Shown: positions 36,125-45,420 of the stretch, one piece after another
Position numbering within the stretch: the stretch's first letter is position 1
Layout: every line of letters starts with the position of its first letter
NCBI GenBank assembly: GCA_016789405.1
Contig: JAEUPQ010000021.1
Coordinates: 1-64,000, forward strand
Reading direction: 5' to 3'
Length of the DNA stretch: 64,000 nucleotides
DNA from: Lysobacteraceae bacterium
GTDB taxonomy: Bacteria; Pseudomonadota; Gammaproteobacteria; Xanthomonadales; Xanthomonadaceae
Notes under the pieces: generated by a model
What the model saw: the letters and a program-made list of their open reading frames with translations, nothing else
Told to the model about the DNA's origin: nothing
Databases searched by the model: none
Made by a program: the position numbers and the translations under genes

Positions 36125-37069
36125 TCAAGGATCGACTTCATCGGCCCTTGCTTGCCGTGACGAGATTGCAGGAACAGGCGAAGCCACATCGTCGCGTGCC
36201 TTTTCCATCAGCCATGCCTCGAAGGCGACCAGTCCGGCATGTCGCTGCGAGCGCGGCGGATACACCAGGTAGTGCGCGTAGTCGGTGCGCAGGGATTCGT
36301 CGCACAGGCGCTGCAGCAGGCCGGAGTCCAGCAGCGGGCGGGCGCGGGTCATGCGTGCGAGACCGATGCCGACGCCTTCCATCGCCGCACGCTGCATGGC
36401 TTCGCCGTCATCGAAGGTGGCGACGTAGCGTGCAGGCCTTCCGGTGCCGAAATGCGCGAACCAGCGGTCCCAGTAGCCACCGGGATCGCCGAGCATGGGC
36501 CAGCGATGCAGGTCGTGCAGCGTCGGCTCGCCGAGCTCCGGTCGCATGCGATCCAGCAGTGCGGGACTGGCGACCGGCACCAGTGATTCGTCGAACAGAT
36601 GCCTGACCACGAGGCCGGGCCAGCGACCGTTGCCGCTGCGGATCGCGGCGTCGACGCCGGCACTGCGATCGAAGTCGACCAGGCGCGTGTCCGACTGCAG
36701 GTTGAACTCGAGCCGCGGATGCGCGGCGAGGAATCGCCCGAGGCGCGGCACGAGCCAGGCCGAGGCCATCGACGGTACGAGGCTCACGGTCAGCACGTCG
36801 TCACGCGCCGCGGTGAACGGGCGCAGGGCCTCTTCGATCGCCTCAAGGTGCGGGCCGATGCGTTCGAGCAGGCGGCGACCGTCGTCGGTCAGCGTGATGC
36901 CGCGCGAGCCGCGCACGAACAACGCGTAACCCAGGCGCGTTTCCAGTGCCTTGATCTGGTGGCTGAGCGCGCTGACGGTGAGATGCATCGATTCGGCGGC
37001 GCGCGAGAGGTTGCCGCTGCGTGCGGCGGCGGCGAAGCCCTGCAGGGCGTGGAGCGGGGGTCGGCTCAT
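36125..37069 (-). CDS. LysR-family transcriptional regulator (GcvA-like)
   Basis: A 314-residue LysR regulator. The helix-turn-helix is in residues 1-60 (LHALQGFAAAARSGNLSRAAESMHLTVSALSHQIKALE), followed by the effector-binding periplasmic-type fold. The pattern near the N-terminus and the SALSHQIKxLE helix resemble GcvA/AmpR-type regulators. The ATG at 37069 has an AGGAAG ribosome site six bases upstream, better than the alternative at 37102. A perfect palindrome (37091-37107) just upstream is a likely autoregulatory site. The divergent gene at 37211 is the obvious candidate target. Confidence 0.9.
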   Translation of the reverse strand: MSRPPLHALQGFAAAARSGNLSRAAESMHLTVSALSHQIKALETRLGYALFVRGSRGITLTDDGRRLLERIGPHLEAIEEALRPFTAARDDVLTVSLVPSMASAWLVPRLGRFLAAHPRLEFNLQSDTRLVDFDRSAGVDAAIRSGNGRWPGLVVRHLFDESLVPVASPALLDRMRPELGEPTLHDLHRWPMLGDPGGYWDRWFAHFGTGRPARYVATFDDGEAMQRAAMEGVGIGLARMTRARPLLDSGLLQRLCDESLRTDYAHYLVYPPRSQRHAGLVAFEAWLMEKARDDVASPVPAISSRQARADEVDP

Positions 37070-37090
37070 CGCTTCCTCATGGACGTCAGC

Positions 37091-37107
37091 CTTGAATTTC
37101 ATTCAAG
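37091..37107. promoter_or_regulatory. LysR-type operator (T-N11-A palindrome)
   Basis: CTTGAAT-TTC-ATTCAAG is a perfect 7+3+7 dyad containing T-N11-A (37093-37105), the LysR box form. A further half-site ATTCAAG occurs at 37165-37171, 74 bases downstream, towards the divergent small gene. This layout, a strong site next to the regulator and a second site near the target promoter, is typical of LysR control. Confidence 0.6.
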
Positions 37108-37210
37108 CCTGAGTTGCAAAATTGTCGCTTTTCCGAGGACCAGACTCTCATTATCGTGATCTCCATTCAAGGCACATGGCCGACGCCATGGCACACACCG
37201 GGAGACGATC

Positions 37211-37492
37211 ATGAACATCTACAAGGGTTTGCTGTTCCTGCACGGCCATCTGCTGCACGACGACGAAGCGGCCTCACCCCAGGCCAGCCATCAGGCCGCC
37301 AATGACGACGCGACCTCCGCGGACGTCGCACCGGCGGTACCGCGCCGCGTCTTCAACGCACTCGAAAGCGTGCTGTTCCTGGGCGGGCGGCCGATGCATC
37401 CGGACCAGCCCTACGATCGCGAGGAGCCGTTCGACCAGCTCCTCGTCGGTGGTAACGATCGTCCGTACGTGCCGGAGTCGCGCTGCGCGTGA
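37211..37492 (+). CDS. Small His-containing protein with an internal repeat, hypothetical
   Basis: A 93-residue acidic protein. Two segments look duplicated: GLLFLHGHLLHDDEA near residues 6-20 and SVLFLGGRPMHPDQP near 54-68, both of form LFL-x-G-x3-H-x-D. An Ala/Asp-rich linker joins them. The ATG has a GGAGA ribosome site. It is divergent from the LysR gene, whose palindromic site lies in the shared 141-base interval, and a strong terminator follows. These signals support a real, regulated gene. No family is recognised. Confidence 0.6.
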   Translation: MNIYKGLLFLHGHLLHDDEAASPQASHQAANDDATSADVAPAVPRRVFNALESVLFLGGRPMHPDQPYDREEPFDQLLVGGNDRPYVPESRCA

Positions 37493-37512
37493 CTGGACAG
37501 CACCGCAGCCTC

Positions 37513-37550
37513 AAACGAAGAACGGGCGCCGAGGCGCCCGTTCTTCGTTT
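37513..37550. terminator. Strong bidirectional Rho-independent terminator
   Basis: AAACGAAGAACGGGCGCC and GGCGCCCGTTCTTCGTTT form a perfect 18-bp stem around two bases (GA); in practice the loop will open further. It separates the small gene (+) from convergent icd (-). Confidence 0.93.
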
Positions 37551-37570
37551 TGCATGAGCGCAGTCCCGCA

Positions 37571-38899
<1,329 letters not shown>

Positions 38900-39238
38900 T
38901 CACTGTCTCCATGAAGGCCGGCAGGTCGCCGGCCAAGACCGCTATTGTCGCGGGTCGAGGGGGTAGGGGGAAGGGCGATGCGCGAGGCTCAGGCCAAAGT
39001 CCGCACAACGATCGCCGGAGGTTCTGAGAGGGTCCGCACGGATGGCGGGCAACAGGGCGGATACGGTCGACGGGTTCCGCGATCCGGGACCGGCAGAAGG
39101 GCGCCTCAGGGGCGCGCCGGCCGGACGCGGAATCGGCGTCGTCAATCACTGCGTCACCGGGGGCGAGGACCCGGAGACGGCGCCGGAGCGTGGTTTCCAT
39201 CCATCCGTGGTTTCCATCATTTCAAGGAGCGAATTCAC
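38900..39238. other. Divergent promoter interval between icd and the serine protease
   Basis: A 339-base interval without a convincing gene. It should hold the icd promoter (-) and the protease promoter (+). Near the protease, GTGGTTTCCATC occurs twice (39190-39201 and 39207-39218), 17 bases apart, just before the AAGGAG ribosome site at 39224-39229. No confident -35/-10 boxes were identified. Confidence 0.6.
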
Positions 39239-40414
39239 ATGACTCATCGCAATTCCCGCCGCACCGCCATCGCCCTCTCGCTGGCCGCCGCCGTGTTCGC
39301 CATCGGCTCGGCCTCCGCCGGGGACCGTGCGCCGGTCCTGAGCAAGACGGTCGCCGACGCCATGAAGCGCGACCTGGGCCTGAACGATGCGCAGCTCGCG
39401 CAGTACTTCACCGCCGAACGCACCGCCTTCCTCAACGAAGCACGCCTCGCACGCCAGCTGGGCGACCGCTATGCCGGCGCGTGGCTGGAACGCGGCGCCG
39501 ACGGCGGCTACCGCTATGTCGTGGCCAGCACCGGTGCCGTGCGCGGCGCGAAGATCGGCGGCGTCGACGTGCGCCGCCATCGCCATTCGCTGCGCCAGCT
39601 CGAAGGCGCGGTCGATCGCCTGAACCGCGTGAACGCGCTGTCCGGCAGGGCCGCCATGCAGGGCGTGCATGCCTGGGGCGTCGACGTGCCGAGCAACAGC
39701 GTGGTGGTCACCGTGGCCTCGGGCTACGCGCTGAACGCCATCGACTTCGTCGCGCTCAGCGGCGTCGACGCGGGCATGATCCGCTTCGAGGCGTCGCAGA
39801 CGGAGGCGCCGAGTCCGTTCGTGAACGTGATCGGCGGCATCGCGTATTCCTCGGGCGGCGGTCGGTGCTCGATCGGCTTCGCGTCCACGCGCAGCGGCGC
39901 CAAGGGCTTCGCCACGGCCGGCCATTGCGGCGGCCCGGGCACGGTGGTCGGCATTTCCGGCACGACCGTGGGTTCGGTGCAGGTGCGCTACTACCCCGGC
40001 GGCGACATGGCCTGGGCGAGCGTGCGCAGCAGCGACACCCTGCTGGGCCAGGTGAGCAAGTACAACGGCACCGTGCAGCGCGTGCTGGGCCGCACCGAAG
40101 CGGCCGTGGGCGCGGCGATCTGCCGTTCGGGCAGCACCACTGGCTGGCGTTGCGGCACCGTCACCCGCAAGGGCGTGAGCGCGAACTACGGCGCGGGCAC
40201 GGTCAGCGGCCTGACCCAGTCCACCGCGTGCGCGGGCCAGGGCGATTCCGGCGGTTCGTGGATCACCGGTTCGGGCCAGGCCCAGGGCGTGACCTCGGGT
40301 GGCTCGCTCCCCGCCGGCAGCAACAACAACTGCAGCGTCGCCTCGCCGGTGACGTACTTCCAGCCGATCAACCCGCTGATCAGCCGCTTCGGGCTGACGC
40401 TGACGCTCGGCTGA
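39239..40414 (+). CDS. Alpha-lytic-protease-like secreted serine protease (S1E)
   Basis: A 391-residue preproprotease. A signal peptide (about 1-27) is followed by a pro-region (28-195) of the alpha-lytic/streptogrisin type that acts as a folding chaperone. The mature domain starts near VNVIGGIAYS. The triad is His229 (TAGHC), Asp256 (GGDMAWA) and Ser337 (GDSGGS). Six cysteines (210, 230, 296, 306, 331, 365) match the three disulfides of alpha-lytic protease. RTEAAVGAAICRSG and GQAQGVTSGG follow the Lysobacter enzyme closely. It is expected to be exported and self-cleaved, and to degrade protein outside the cell. An AAGGAG ribosome site supports the start. Confidence 0.95.
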   Translation: MTHRNSRRTAIALSLAAAVFAIGSASAGDRAPVLSKTVADAMKRDLGLNDAQLAQYFTAERTAFLNEARLARQLGDRYAGAWLERGADGGYRYVVASTGAVRGAKIGGVDVRRHRHSLRQLEGAVDRLNRVNALSGRAAMQGVHAWGVDVPSNSVVVTVASGYALNAIDFVALSGVDAGMIRFEASQTEAPSPFVNVIGGIAYSSGGGRCSIGFASTRSGAKGFATAGHCGGPGTVVGISGTTVGSVQVRYYPGGDMAWASVRSSDTLLGQVSKYNGTVQRVLGRTEAAVGAAICRSGSTTGWRCGTVTRKGVSANYGAGTVSGLTQSTACAGQGDSGGSWITGSGQAQGVTSGGSLPAGSNNNCSVASPVTYFQPINPLISRFGLTLTLG

Positions 40415-40440
40415 TCGTCGCCGCAGGTGTTGTCCCGCGA

Positions 40441-40464
40441 TGCCCCGGGTCCGCCCGGGGCATC
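40441..40464 (+). terminator. Terminator after the serine protease gene
   Basis: Stem ATGCCCCGGG/CCCGGGGCAT with loop TCCG, 26 bases past the stop. Only a short T run (GTCGTTT) follows, so strength is uncertain. Confidence 0.7.
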
Positions 40465-40591
40465 GTCGTTTCAGCGGATCGTCGTTCGTGGTGCATGCGG
40501 CCAAGACAGGCAATGCCGGCGCTGACTTCCGGCACGGGAGCGCACACCTGCATCGGACGCAGCATCAAGCTCTCGCCAACGGAGCCGGACC

Positions 40592-41779
40592 ATGTCGATC
40601 GATCGCCGCGAACTGCTGAAACTGGGTGCCCTGGGCATGTCGTCGCTGGGCCTGGCGGCGCTGTCTGCCGGCGTGGCGGCGAACCCCGCGTCCGATGCGC
40701 CTCCGGCCACGCCTGCGCGCGCAGCGAAACCGCTCGACATCCTCATCCTCGGCGGCACCGGCCTGACCGGTCCGCACCAGGTGCGCTACGCGCTGGAACG
40801 CGGCCATCGGGTCACGATCTTCAACCGCGGGCGCAAGCAGCGTGAATGGCCGGGGCATGTGGAGCAGTTGCTCGGCGATCGCGAGAAGAACGATTACGCC
40901 TCGATCGCCGATGCCGTGGCCAAGGGCCGGCGCTGGGACGTGTGCATCGACAACCCCAGCAGCGTGCCCGCATGGATCCGCGACGCGGCCAAGGTGGTGA
41001 AGGGTCGCGTCGGCACGTACATGATGATCTCGAGCCTCTCGGCCTACGCCGACAACGCCACGCGCGGCCAGGACGAGACCGCGCCGGTGGCGACGTTCGA
41101 CGGCGATCCGCTCAAGGAAACCATGGCCTCGCTGCGCGCGGACATGAACAAGTATTCCGGCCTGAAGGCGGCGACCGAGGCGGAGACGCGCAAGCACTTC
41201 GGCGAACGCAGCACGATCCTGCGCCCGGGCCTGATCGTCGGACCCGGCGACGAGACCGACCGCTTCACCTACTGGCCGCTTCGCCTGCGCCGCGGCGGCG
41301 AAGTGCTGTGTCCGGGCGACGGCCGCGACCCGGTGCGGATCATCGACGCGCGCGATCTCGGCGAATGGATGATCCGCCTTGCCGAGCAGGGCACGCACGG
41401 CGTGTTCAACGCCTTCGGCCCCGACTACGAGCTCGACATGGCCGCACTGCTGTACGGCGTGCGCGCCTCGACCACGCAGGGCGCGACGCTGACCTTCGTG
41501 CCGGCCGATTTCCTCGCGGCGCAGAACGTGACGCCCTGGGGCGACATGCCGGCGTGGGTGCCGAATGCCGGCGACAGCGTGGGCTTCCACACGCGCAGCA
41601 ACCGCAAGGCCGTCGCCGCGGGACTGACGTTCCGCAGCATCGCCGACACCGTGTCCGCAACGCTTGCGTGGTACGACGCGTTGCCGGAAGAGCGCCGCAA
41701 GGCGGGTCCGCGCGCAGGCATCAAGCCCGAGCGCGAAGCCGAAGTGCTGGCGGCGTGGAAGGCGAAATCACGGGGCTGA
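40592..41779 (+). CDS. Tat-exported NAD-dependent epimerase/reductase-like protein
   Basis: A 395-residue protein. The N-terminus MSIDRRELLKLGALGMSSLG has a twin-arginine pair (Arg5-Arg6) followed by LLKLG and a weakly hydrophobic stretch ending in AxA, which fits Tat export. The mature part starts with a Rossmann fold (ILILGGTGLTG, 51-60) and resembles extended short-chain dehydrogenases, with the SLSAY segment near 148 and a later YSGLKAATE in which Tyr-x-x-x-Lys is the catalytic pair. Tat export suits a protein folded with a bound nucleotide. The substrate is unknown. It lies downstream of the protease but has its own leader. Confidence 0.82.
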   Translation: MSIDRRELLKLGALGMSSLGLAALSAGVAANPASDAPPATPARAAKPLDILILGGTGLTGPHQVRYALERGHRVTIFNRGRKQREWPGHVEQLLGDREKNDYASIADAVAKGRRWDVCIDNPSSVPAWIRDAAKVVKGRVGTYMMISSLSAYADNATRGQDETAPVATFDGDPLKETMASLRADMNKYSGLKAATEAETRKHFGERSTILRPGLIVGPGDETDRFTYWPLRLRRGGEVLCPGDGRDPVRIIDARDLGEWMIRLAEQGTHGVFNAFGPDYELDMAALLYGVRASTTQGATLTFVPADFLAAQNVTPWGDMPAWVPNAGDSVGFHTRSNRKAVAAGLTFRSIADTVSATLAWYDALPEERRKAGPRAGIKPEREAEVLAAWKAKSRG

Positions 41780-41797
41780 GCGCCGGCCGAGGGCCGA

Positions 41798-42268
41798 CTA
41801 CAGGTCGAGCGCCGACAGCGATGCGTGATCGTCCGGGCGCACGCCATGCGTCCAGTGGAACAGGCGCTGCGAAGCTTTGATCGCGACATCGTTGATGCTC
41901 GCGATGCGGCGCGCCATGAGGCCATCGGCATCGAACTCCCAGTTCTCGTTGCCATGGCTGCGCCACCAGAGGCCAGCGTCGTCGTGCCATTCGTAGGCGA
42001 AGCGCACGGCGATGCGGTTCTCGGTGAACGCCCACAGCTCCTTGACCAGGCGGTAGTCGTGCTCGCGGGACCATTTCTCGCGCAGGAAGGCGTGGATGGC
42101 GGTGCGTCCCTGCAGGAAGCGGTCGCGATTGCGCCAGCGACTGTCTTCCGTGTAGGCCAGCACCACGCGATCGGGATCGCGTGAATTCCAGGCATCCTCG
42201 GCCATGCGCACCTTGCGATGGGCGCTGTCCTCGGTGAAGGGCGGCAGGGGTGGACGTGCAGCGTGCAT
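41798..42268 (-). CDS. DUF1348 / SnoaL-like (NTF2-fold) protein
   Basis: A 156-residue cytoplasmic protein that matches DUF1348 from end to end: [53 protein letters not shown] and [15 protein letters not shown]. The fold is an NTF2/SnoaL cone with no assigned reaction. It is the last gene of the minus-strand bufferin-type operon, 20 bases after the DoxX gene. Its place in the operon may be incidental, as DUF1348 is widespread. Confidence 0.9.
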   Translation of the reverse strand: MHAARPPLPPFTEDSAHRKVRMAEDAWNSRDPDRVVLAYTEDSRWRNRDRFLQGRTAIHAFLREKWSREHDYRLVKELWAFTENRIAVRFAYEWHDDAGLWWRSHGNENWEFDADGLMARRIASINDVAIKASQRLFHWTHGVRPDDHASLSALDL

Positions 42269-42288
42269 GGCGGACTCCGGAAGAAGGT

Positions 42289-42756
42289 TCAGCGGGAAGG
42301 GAAGGATCGGAAGATCAGGCGATCGAGCGACCAGCGACCGGCGCCACGCGTCGCGACCAGCAACAACAACGCCGCCCAGGTGCCGTGGGTCGGCCACGCA
42401 TCCGGATAGACGAAGCACTGGATCACCGCAGTCATCGCCAGCAGCGCGATCGCGGATGCGCGCGTCGCGAATCCCAGCACCAGCAGCAGCGGGAACACGT
42501 GTTCGGCGGTGGCCGCAGCCAGCGCCGCGGCTTCGGGATCGATCCAGGGCAGGCGGTATTCCTCGCGGAACAGGTAGAGCGCGTCTTCGCTCAGTCGCCA
42601 TCCGTCCAGCTTGGTGCGACCTGACTGCCAGAACACGGCCGCGGGAAACACCCGTGCGAGCAGCAGCAGGACGTCGTCCGGGCAACGGTCGAGCCATTGC
42701 CGCGCGCGTTGAAGCGTGCGGGGCAAGATTGCAGGCCTTGTGATGGACAGGGACAT
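42289..42756 (-). CDS. DoxX family membrane protein of the bufferin operon
   Basis: A 155-residue inner-membrane protein with four hydrophobic segments. Blocks typical of DoxX are [54 protein letters not shown] and [14 protein letters not shown]. DoxX-type proteins often occur in operons with DUF2282/DUF692/DUF2063 genes, where a role in redox balance or metal handling at the membrane is supposed. It lies four bases downstream of bufC, so co-transcription is nearly certain. Confidence 0.9.
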   Translation of the reverse strand: MSLSITRPAILPRTLQRARQWLDRCPDDVLLLLARVFPAAVFWQSGRTKLDGWRLSEDALYLFREEYRLPWIDPEAAALAAATAEHVFPLLLVLGFATRASAIALLAMTAVIQCFVYPDAWPTHGTWAALLLLVATRGAGRWSLDRLIFRSFPSR

Positions 42757-42760
42757 GGGT

Positions 42761-43537
42761 TCACTCCGTCTTGAGGGGATGGATCGCCACGAGCAGGCGG
42801 TCTTCGAACAGCTGATGCAGCAAATGCTTGATCGCTACAGGGTCGGGAACGCCGTCCAATGCCTCCTGCATTGCCGACAGCAGGCGCTTGCCCGCGAGCA
42901 GGCCACGCAGCGCGACGAGCGTCTGGTCGCTCACCTGCCTGATATGCACGCGTTCGTCGATGCGCCAGAGCTGGCAGGCTTCCGGATGCCAGGCGAGATC
43001 GAAGTCGACGTCGCCCATGTCGATATCGACATGGGCGAACCACAGCGACGCGAGCGGATGCTGCGCCTGCAGCAGACGCAGCGAGGGATGCAGGACGAAG
43101 CGCGCGGCGAGAAGATGCTCGACGGCGACCGCCTGCAGCGCCTGGATCGACAGCGGCTCGGCATCGGCCGCGTAGTACGCCTCGCGACGCGCCCAGTCGA
43201 TGCGCGCGAGGTCCTGCAGCCATGGCCAATCCTGCAAGGGCACGAAGTCGGCGATGAAGCCGGCGAACGCGTCGCCGTATTCCTGAAGCACCGGCGACGT
43301 CGGTGGACGCGCGGCGATGAAGGCCATCGCCAGGGCGTCGAAGTAGTCGTCCCCGACGCCGACGCGCAAGGCCGGAAAGGTCTCGCGCAGCGCTTCGACC
43401 AGCGCGTGCCTCACCGTGTCGCGATGGACCGCCAATCCGCGTGCGATGCGGGGGTCGAGTCCTGCGCGACCCGTCGCCGATGGCGGCTGCTCCTGCACGA
43501 GTACGGCGAACACCTGCGCGTGCGACATCGCGTTCAT
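42761..43537 (-). CDS. bufC: DUF2063 RiPP partner protein (BufC/HvfC-type)
   Basis: A 258-residue protein. The N-terminal DUF2063 helical domain contains GLAVHRDTVRHALVEALRETFPALRVGVGDDYFDALA and FIADFVPLQDWPWLQDLARIDWARREAYYA. The C-terminal half is a recognition-type domain. Proteins of this family bind the precursor peptide and the DUF692 oxidase, presenting the peptide for modification. The start overlaps the bufB stop by four bases, as expected for partners translated together. The assignment rests on domain order plus operon context with DUF2282 and DUF692. Confidence 0.88.
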   Translation of the reverse strand: MNAMSHAQVFAVLVQEQPPSATGRAGLDPRIARGLAVHRDTVRHALVEALRETFPALRVGVGDDYFDALAMAFIAARPPTSPVLQEYGDAFAGFIADFVPLQDWPWLQDLARIDWARREAYYAADAEPLSIQALQAVAVEHLLAARFVLHPSLRLLQAQHPLASLWFAHVDIDMGDVDFDLAWHPEACQLWRIDERVHIRQVSDQTLVALRGLLAGKRLLSAMQEALDGVPDPVAIKHLLHQLFEDRLLVAIHPLKTE

Positions 43538-44441
43538 GCGGGCGACGCCTCGGTCGGTGCGGTGTCGAGCGCGTCGAGGGCGAAGGCGCGGACGCGATCC
43601 AGCTCCCGTCGCAGGTCGAGCCACGGTGGCGTGTCGTGGTCCCATTCGATCAGCGTCGGACGCCCGCCGATCTCGCGAAGTGCGTCCGCGTACAGCGACA
43701 GCGCCTCGTCGCCGACCGGCGACGCGTGGTCGTCGATGCACAGCACGCTGCCATCGTCGAAGGTCTCGACGCGATGCCCGGCCAGATGGAACTGCGCGAC
43801 GGCGTGCAGCGGGAAGCGCTGCAGGTAGCGCCGCGGCGAATGGCCGTGGTTTCGGCACGACACCACGACGTTGTTGAGGTCGAGCAGCAGCCCGCAACCC
43901 GCACGGGCCACGAGCTCGGCAAGGAATTGCGTTTCCGACAGCGGATCCGCCCACGGCAGATAGGTGGACGGATTCTCGATCAGGATCGCGCGCCCCAGCG
44001 TGTCCTGCACTTCCTGGACATGGGCGACGACACGGTAGAGTCCGGCCTCGTCGTAGGCCATCGGCAGCAGGTCCGGCAGACACGCCGACCCGTGGCTGCT
44101 CCAGGCGAGATGCTCGGAAAAGAACTGCGGGGGATGTCGTTCGATCAGCTGGCGGATGCGCGCGAGATGCGCGGGATCGGGTCGCTGCTCGCCGCCCAGG
44201 GAAAGGCCCACCCCGTGGATGGTCAGCGGCCAGCGTTCCGCCAGGTCACGCAGGCGCCGCTGCGGTGCGCCGCCCGCGCCGAGGTGGTTCTCGGCGTGGA
44301 TCTCGAAGAAATCGACCGCGACCGTGCCTGCCTCGTTGCGCGCGCCGGGGAGCGCTCGCGTTGCAGGTCATCGGCATGCACGGGCTTGAAGCCTGCGCCG
44401 ATCGCCAGGCTGTCTGCGAACTGCGTGGAAACGAGGGACAT
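43534..44441 (-). pseudogene. bufB: DUF692 multinuclear iron oxidase (BufB-type), frameshifted
   Basis: The catalytic part (to 43534) has the DUF692 motifs: FFEIHAENHLGAGG, PLTIHGVGLSLGG, SEHLAWSS, LIENPSTYLPW, DLNNVVVSCRNHG, HLAGHRVET and TLIEWDHDTPP. Its His/Glu/Asp/Asn residues bind two or three irons. The N-terminus (MSLVSTQFADSLAIGAGFKPVHADDL, from the ATG at 44441) is in a different frame. The frames join if one base is added at the GGGG run 44347-44350 (CCCC on the coding strand), giving a smooth protein of about 302 residues. A -1 base error in assembly, or a true mutation, are both possible. The enzyme would convert precursor cysteines to thiooxazoles. It overlaps bufC by four bases. 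Confidence 0.85.
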
Positions 44442-44471
44442 GGCCGTGGTCGATGTGGTGGAGGGTATCGA

Positions 44472-44771
44472 TCAGCGCGCCGCTTTCGCGCGCGCGATCG
44501 GCACGAGCGAGCCGTTGCCGCGCGGCGTGCGGATCGTGGTGCAGGTACCCTTGGGGACCAGCTTCCAGGCATTGCCCTGGTAGTCGGTCTTCGAGGTACC
44601 GGCACAGGACGTGCCCGGGCCGGCCGCGCAGTCGTTCTGGCCGGCGAGGGACACGCCGTAGCATTTTTCCTTGCCCTTGTTGGCCGGCAGATCGGCGGCC
44701 TGTGCTGCGCCCAGGGTGAGGGCGCTGGTCAGCGCCAGCGCGACGGCCGTGCTGAAATCGCGACGATTCAT
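44472..44771 (-). CDS. bufA: DUF2282 bufferin-type RiPP precursor peptide
   Basis: A 99-residue precursor. A signal peptide (1-25, [10 protein letters not shown]..., ending AQA) includes an RRDF pair, so Tat or Sec export is possible. The core has four cysteines: KCYG (Cys37), NDCAAG (Cys48), TSCAG (Cys56) and GTCTT (Cys77). The blocks [17 protein letters not shown] and [15 protein letters not shown] are hallmarks of DUF2282. In bufferins these cysteines are modified by the DUF692 enzyme and the peptide then binds copper in the periplasm. That chemistry is known for relatives and inferred here. Confidence 0.92.
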   Translation of the reverse strand: MNRRDFSTAVALALTSALTLGAAQAADLPANKGKEKCYGVSLAGQNDCAAGPGTSCAGTSKTDYQGNAWKLVPKGTCTTIRTPRGNGSLVPIARAKAAR

Positions 44772-44844
44772 GGAGTGTCTCCGGATGGAAGTTGCATGCG
44801 CGAAGGCGCGCGGCCGTTCCAGATGGAAGCGACCGCGCGAGGGA

Positions 44845-45348
44845 TCACAGCGCGGACGGCGCCCGGCCCTTGATCGCCGGCCAGTTCTCGTTGGCGCGGG
44901 CGATGTTGCCGGCGATGTCCTGCGACCACTTCTTGAACACGTCGGCGTTCACGTTGAGGTAGAGACGACCGTCGACCACCTTGAACTGGTTGGGATCGAC
45001 GTCGAGCTTCTTGCCCAGGGCGACGCCCATGGCGCAGAAGCCGCCGAACTGCGGCGCGTAGTGCGCCGGATCGGCCAGGAACATCGTGCGATTGGCCTTG
45101 GAAGCGAAGTAGTAGACGGCGCCGCGATAGGTGGTGCTGTACTTGGCATTGCCCTTGGCGGGCTTGCCCATCGTGAAGTACGCGACCGGGTCGTAGCCGT
45201 GCAGGATCACGGCGCCCTTTTCGACGTTGATGGCGGCAGTCGACGATTCATCGGTGGCGAAGGCGGTCTGCGGCAGGGTGCCGGCGGCGCCGGCGATGAC
45301 GATGGCGAGCGATGCGGCCAGGCCGAAGTTGCGGATGGAACGATGCAT
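44845..45348 (-). CDS. Secreted YHS-domain protein
   Basis: A 167-residue exported protein with a signal peptide ending near AFA (residue 31). The mature domain has [76 protein letters not shown], the full YHS pattern with a central cysteine. YHS domains are associated with metal-handling proteins and occur near copper genes. It lies between the carboxymuconolactone decarboxylase gene and bufA on the same strand, with gaps of about 70 bases. A metal-related periplasmic role is a reasonable inference. Confidence 0.9.
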   Translation of the reverse strand: MHRSIRNFGLAASLAIVIAGAAGTLPQTAFATDESSTAAINVEKGAVILHGYDPVAYFTMGKPAKGNAKYSTTYRGAVYYFASKANRTMFLADPAHYAPQFGGFCAMGVALGKKLDVDPNQFKVVDGRLYLNVNADVFKKWSQDIAGNIARANENWPAIKGRAPSAL

Positions 45349-45420
45349 GATGTCCTCGGAAGGGAGTCGGGGCGGGGTGGGAATGGCGTTCGAAGCGGGA
45401 GTCCGGTTTCGACGCGGGTG

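Noticed and set aside
44223..44441. Separate 72-codon gene at the bufB 5' end
   Set aside because: Its first 26 residues are the normal DUF692 N-terminus; the remainder is out-of-frame sequence caused by the one-base shift.
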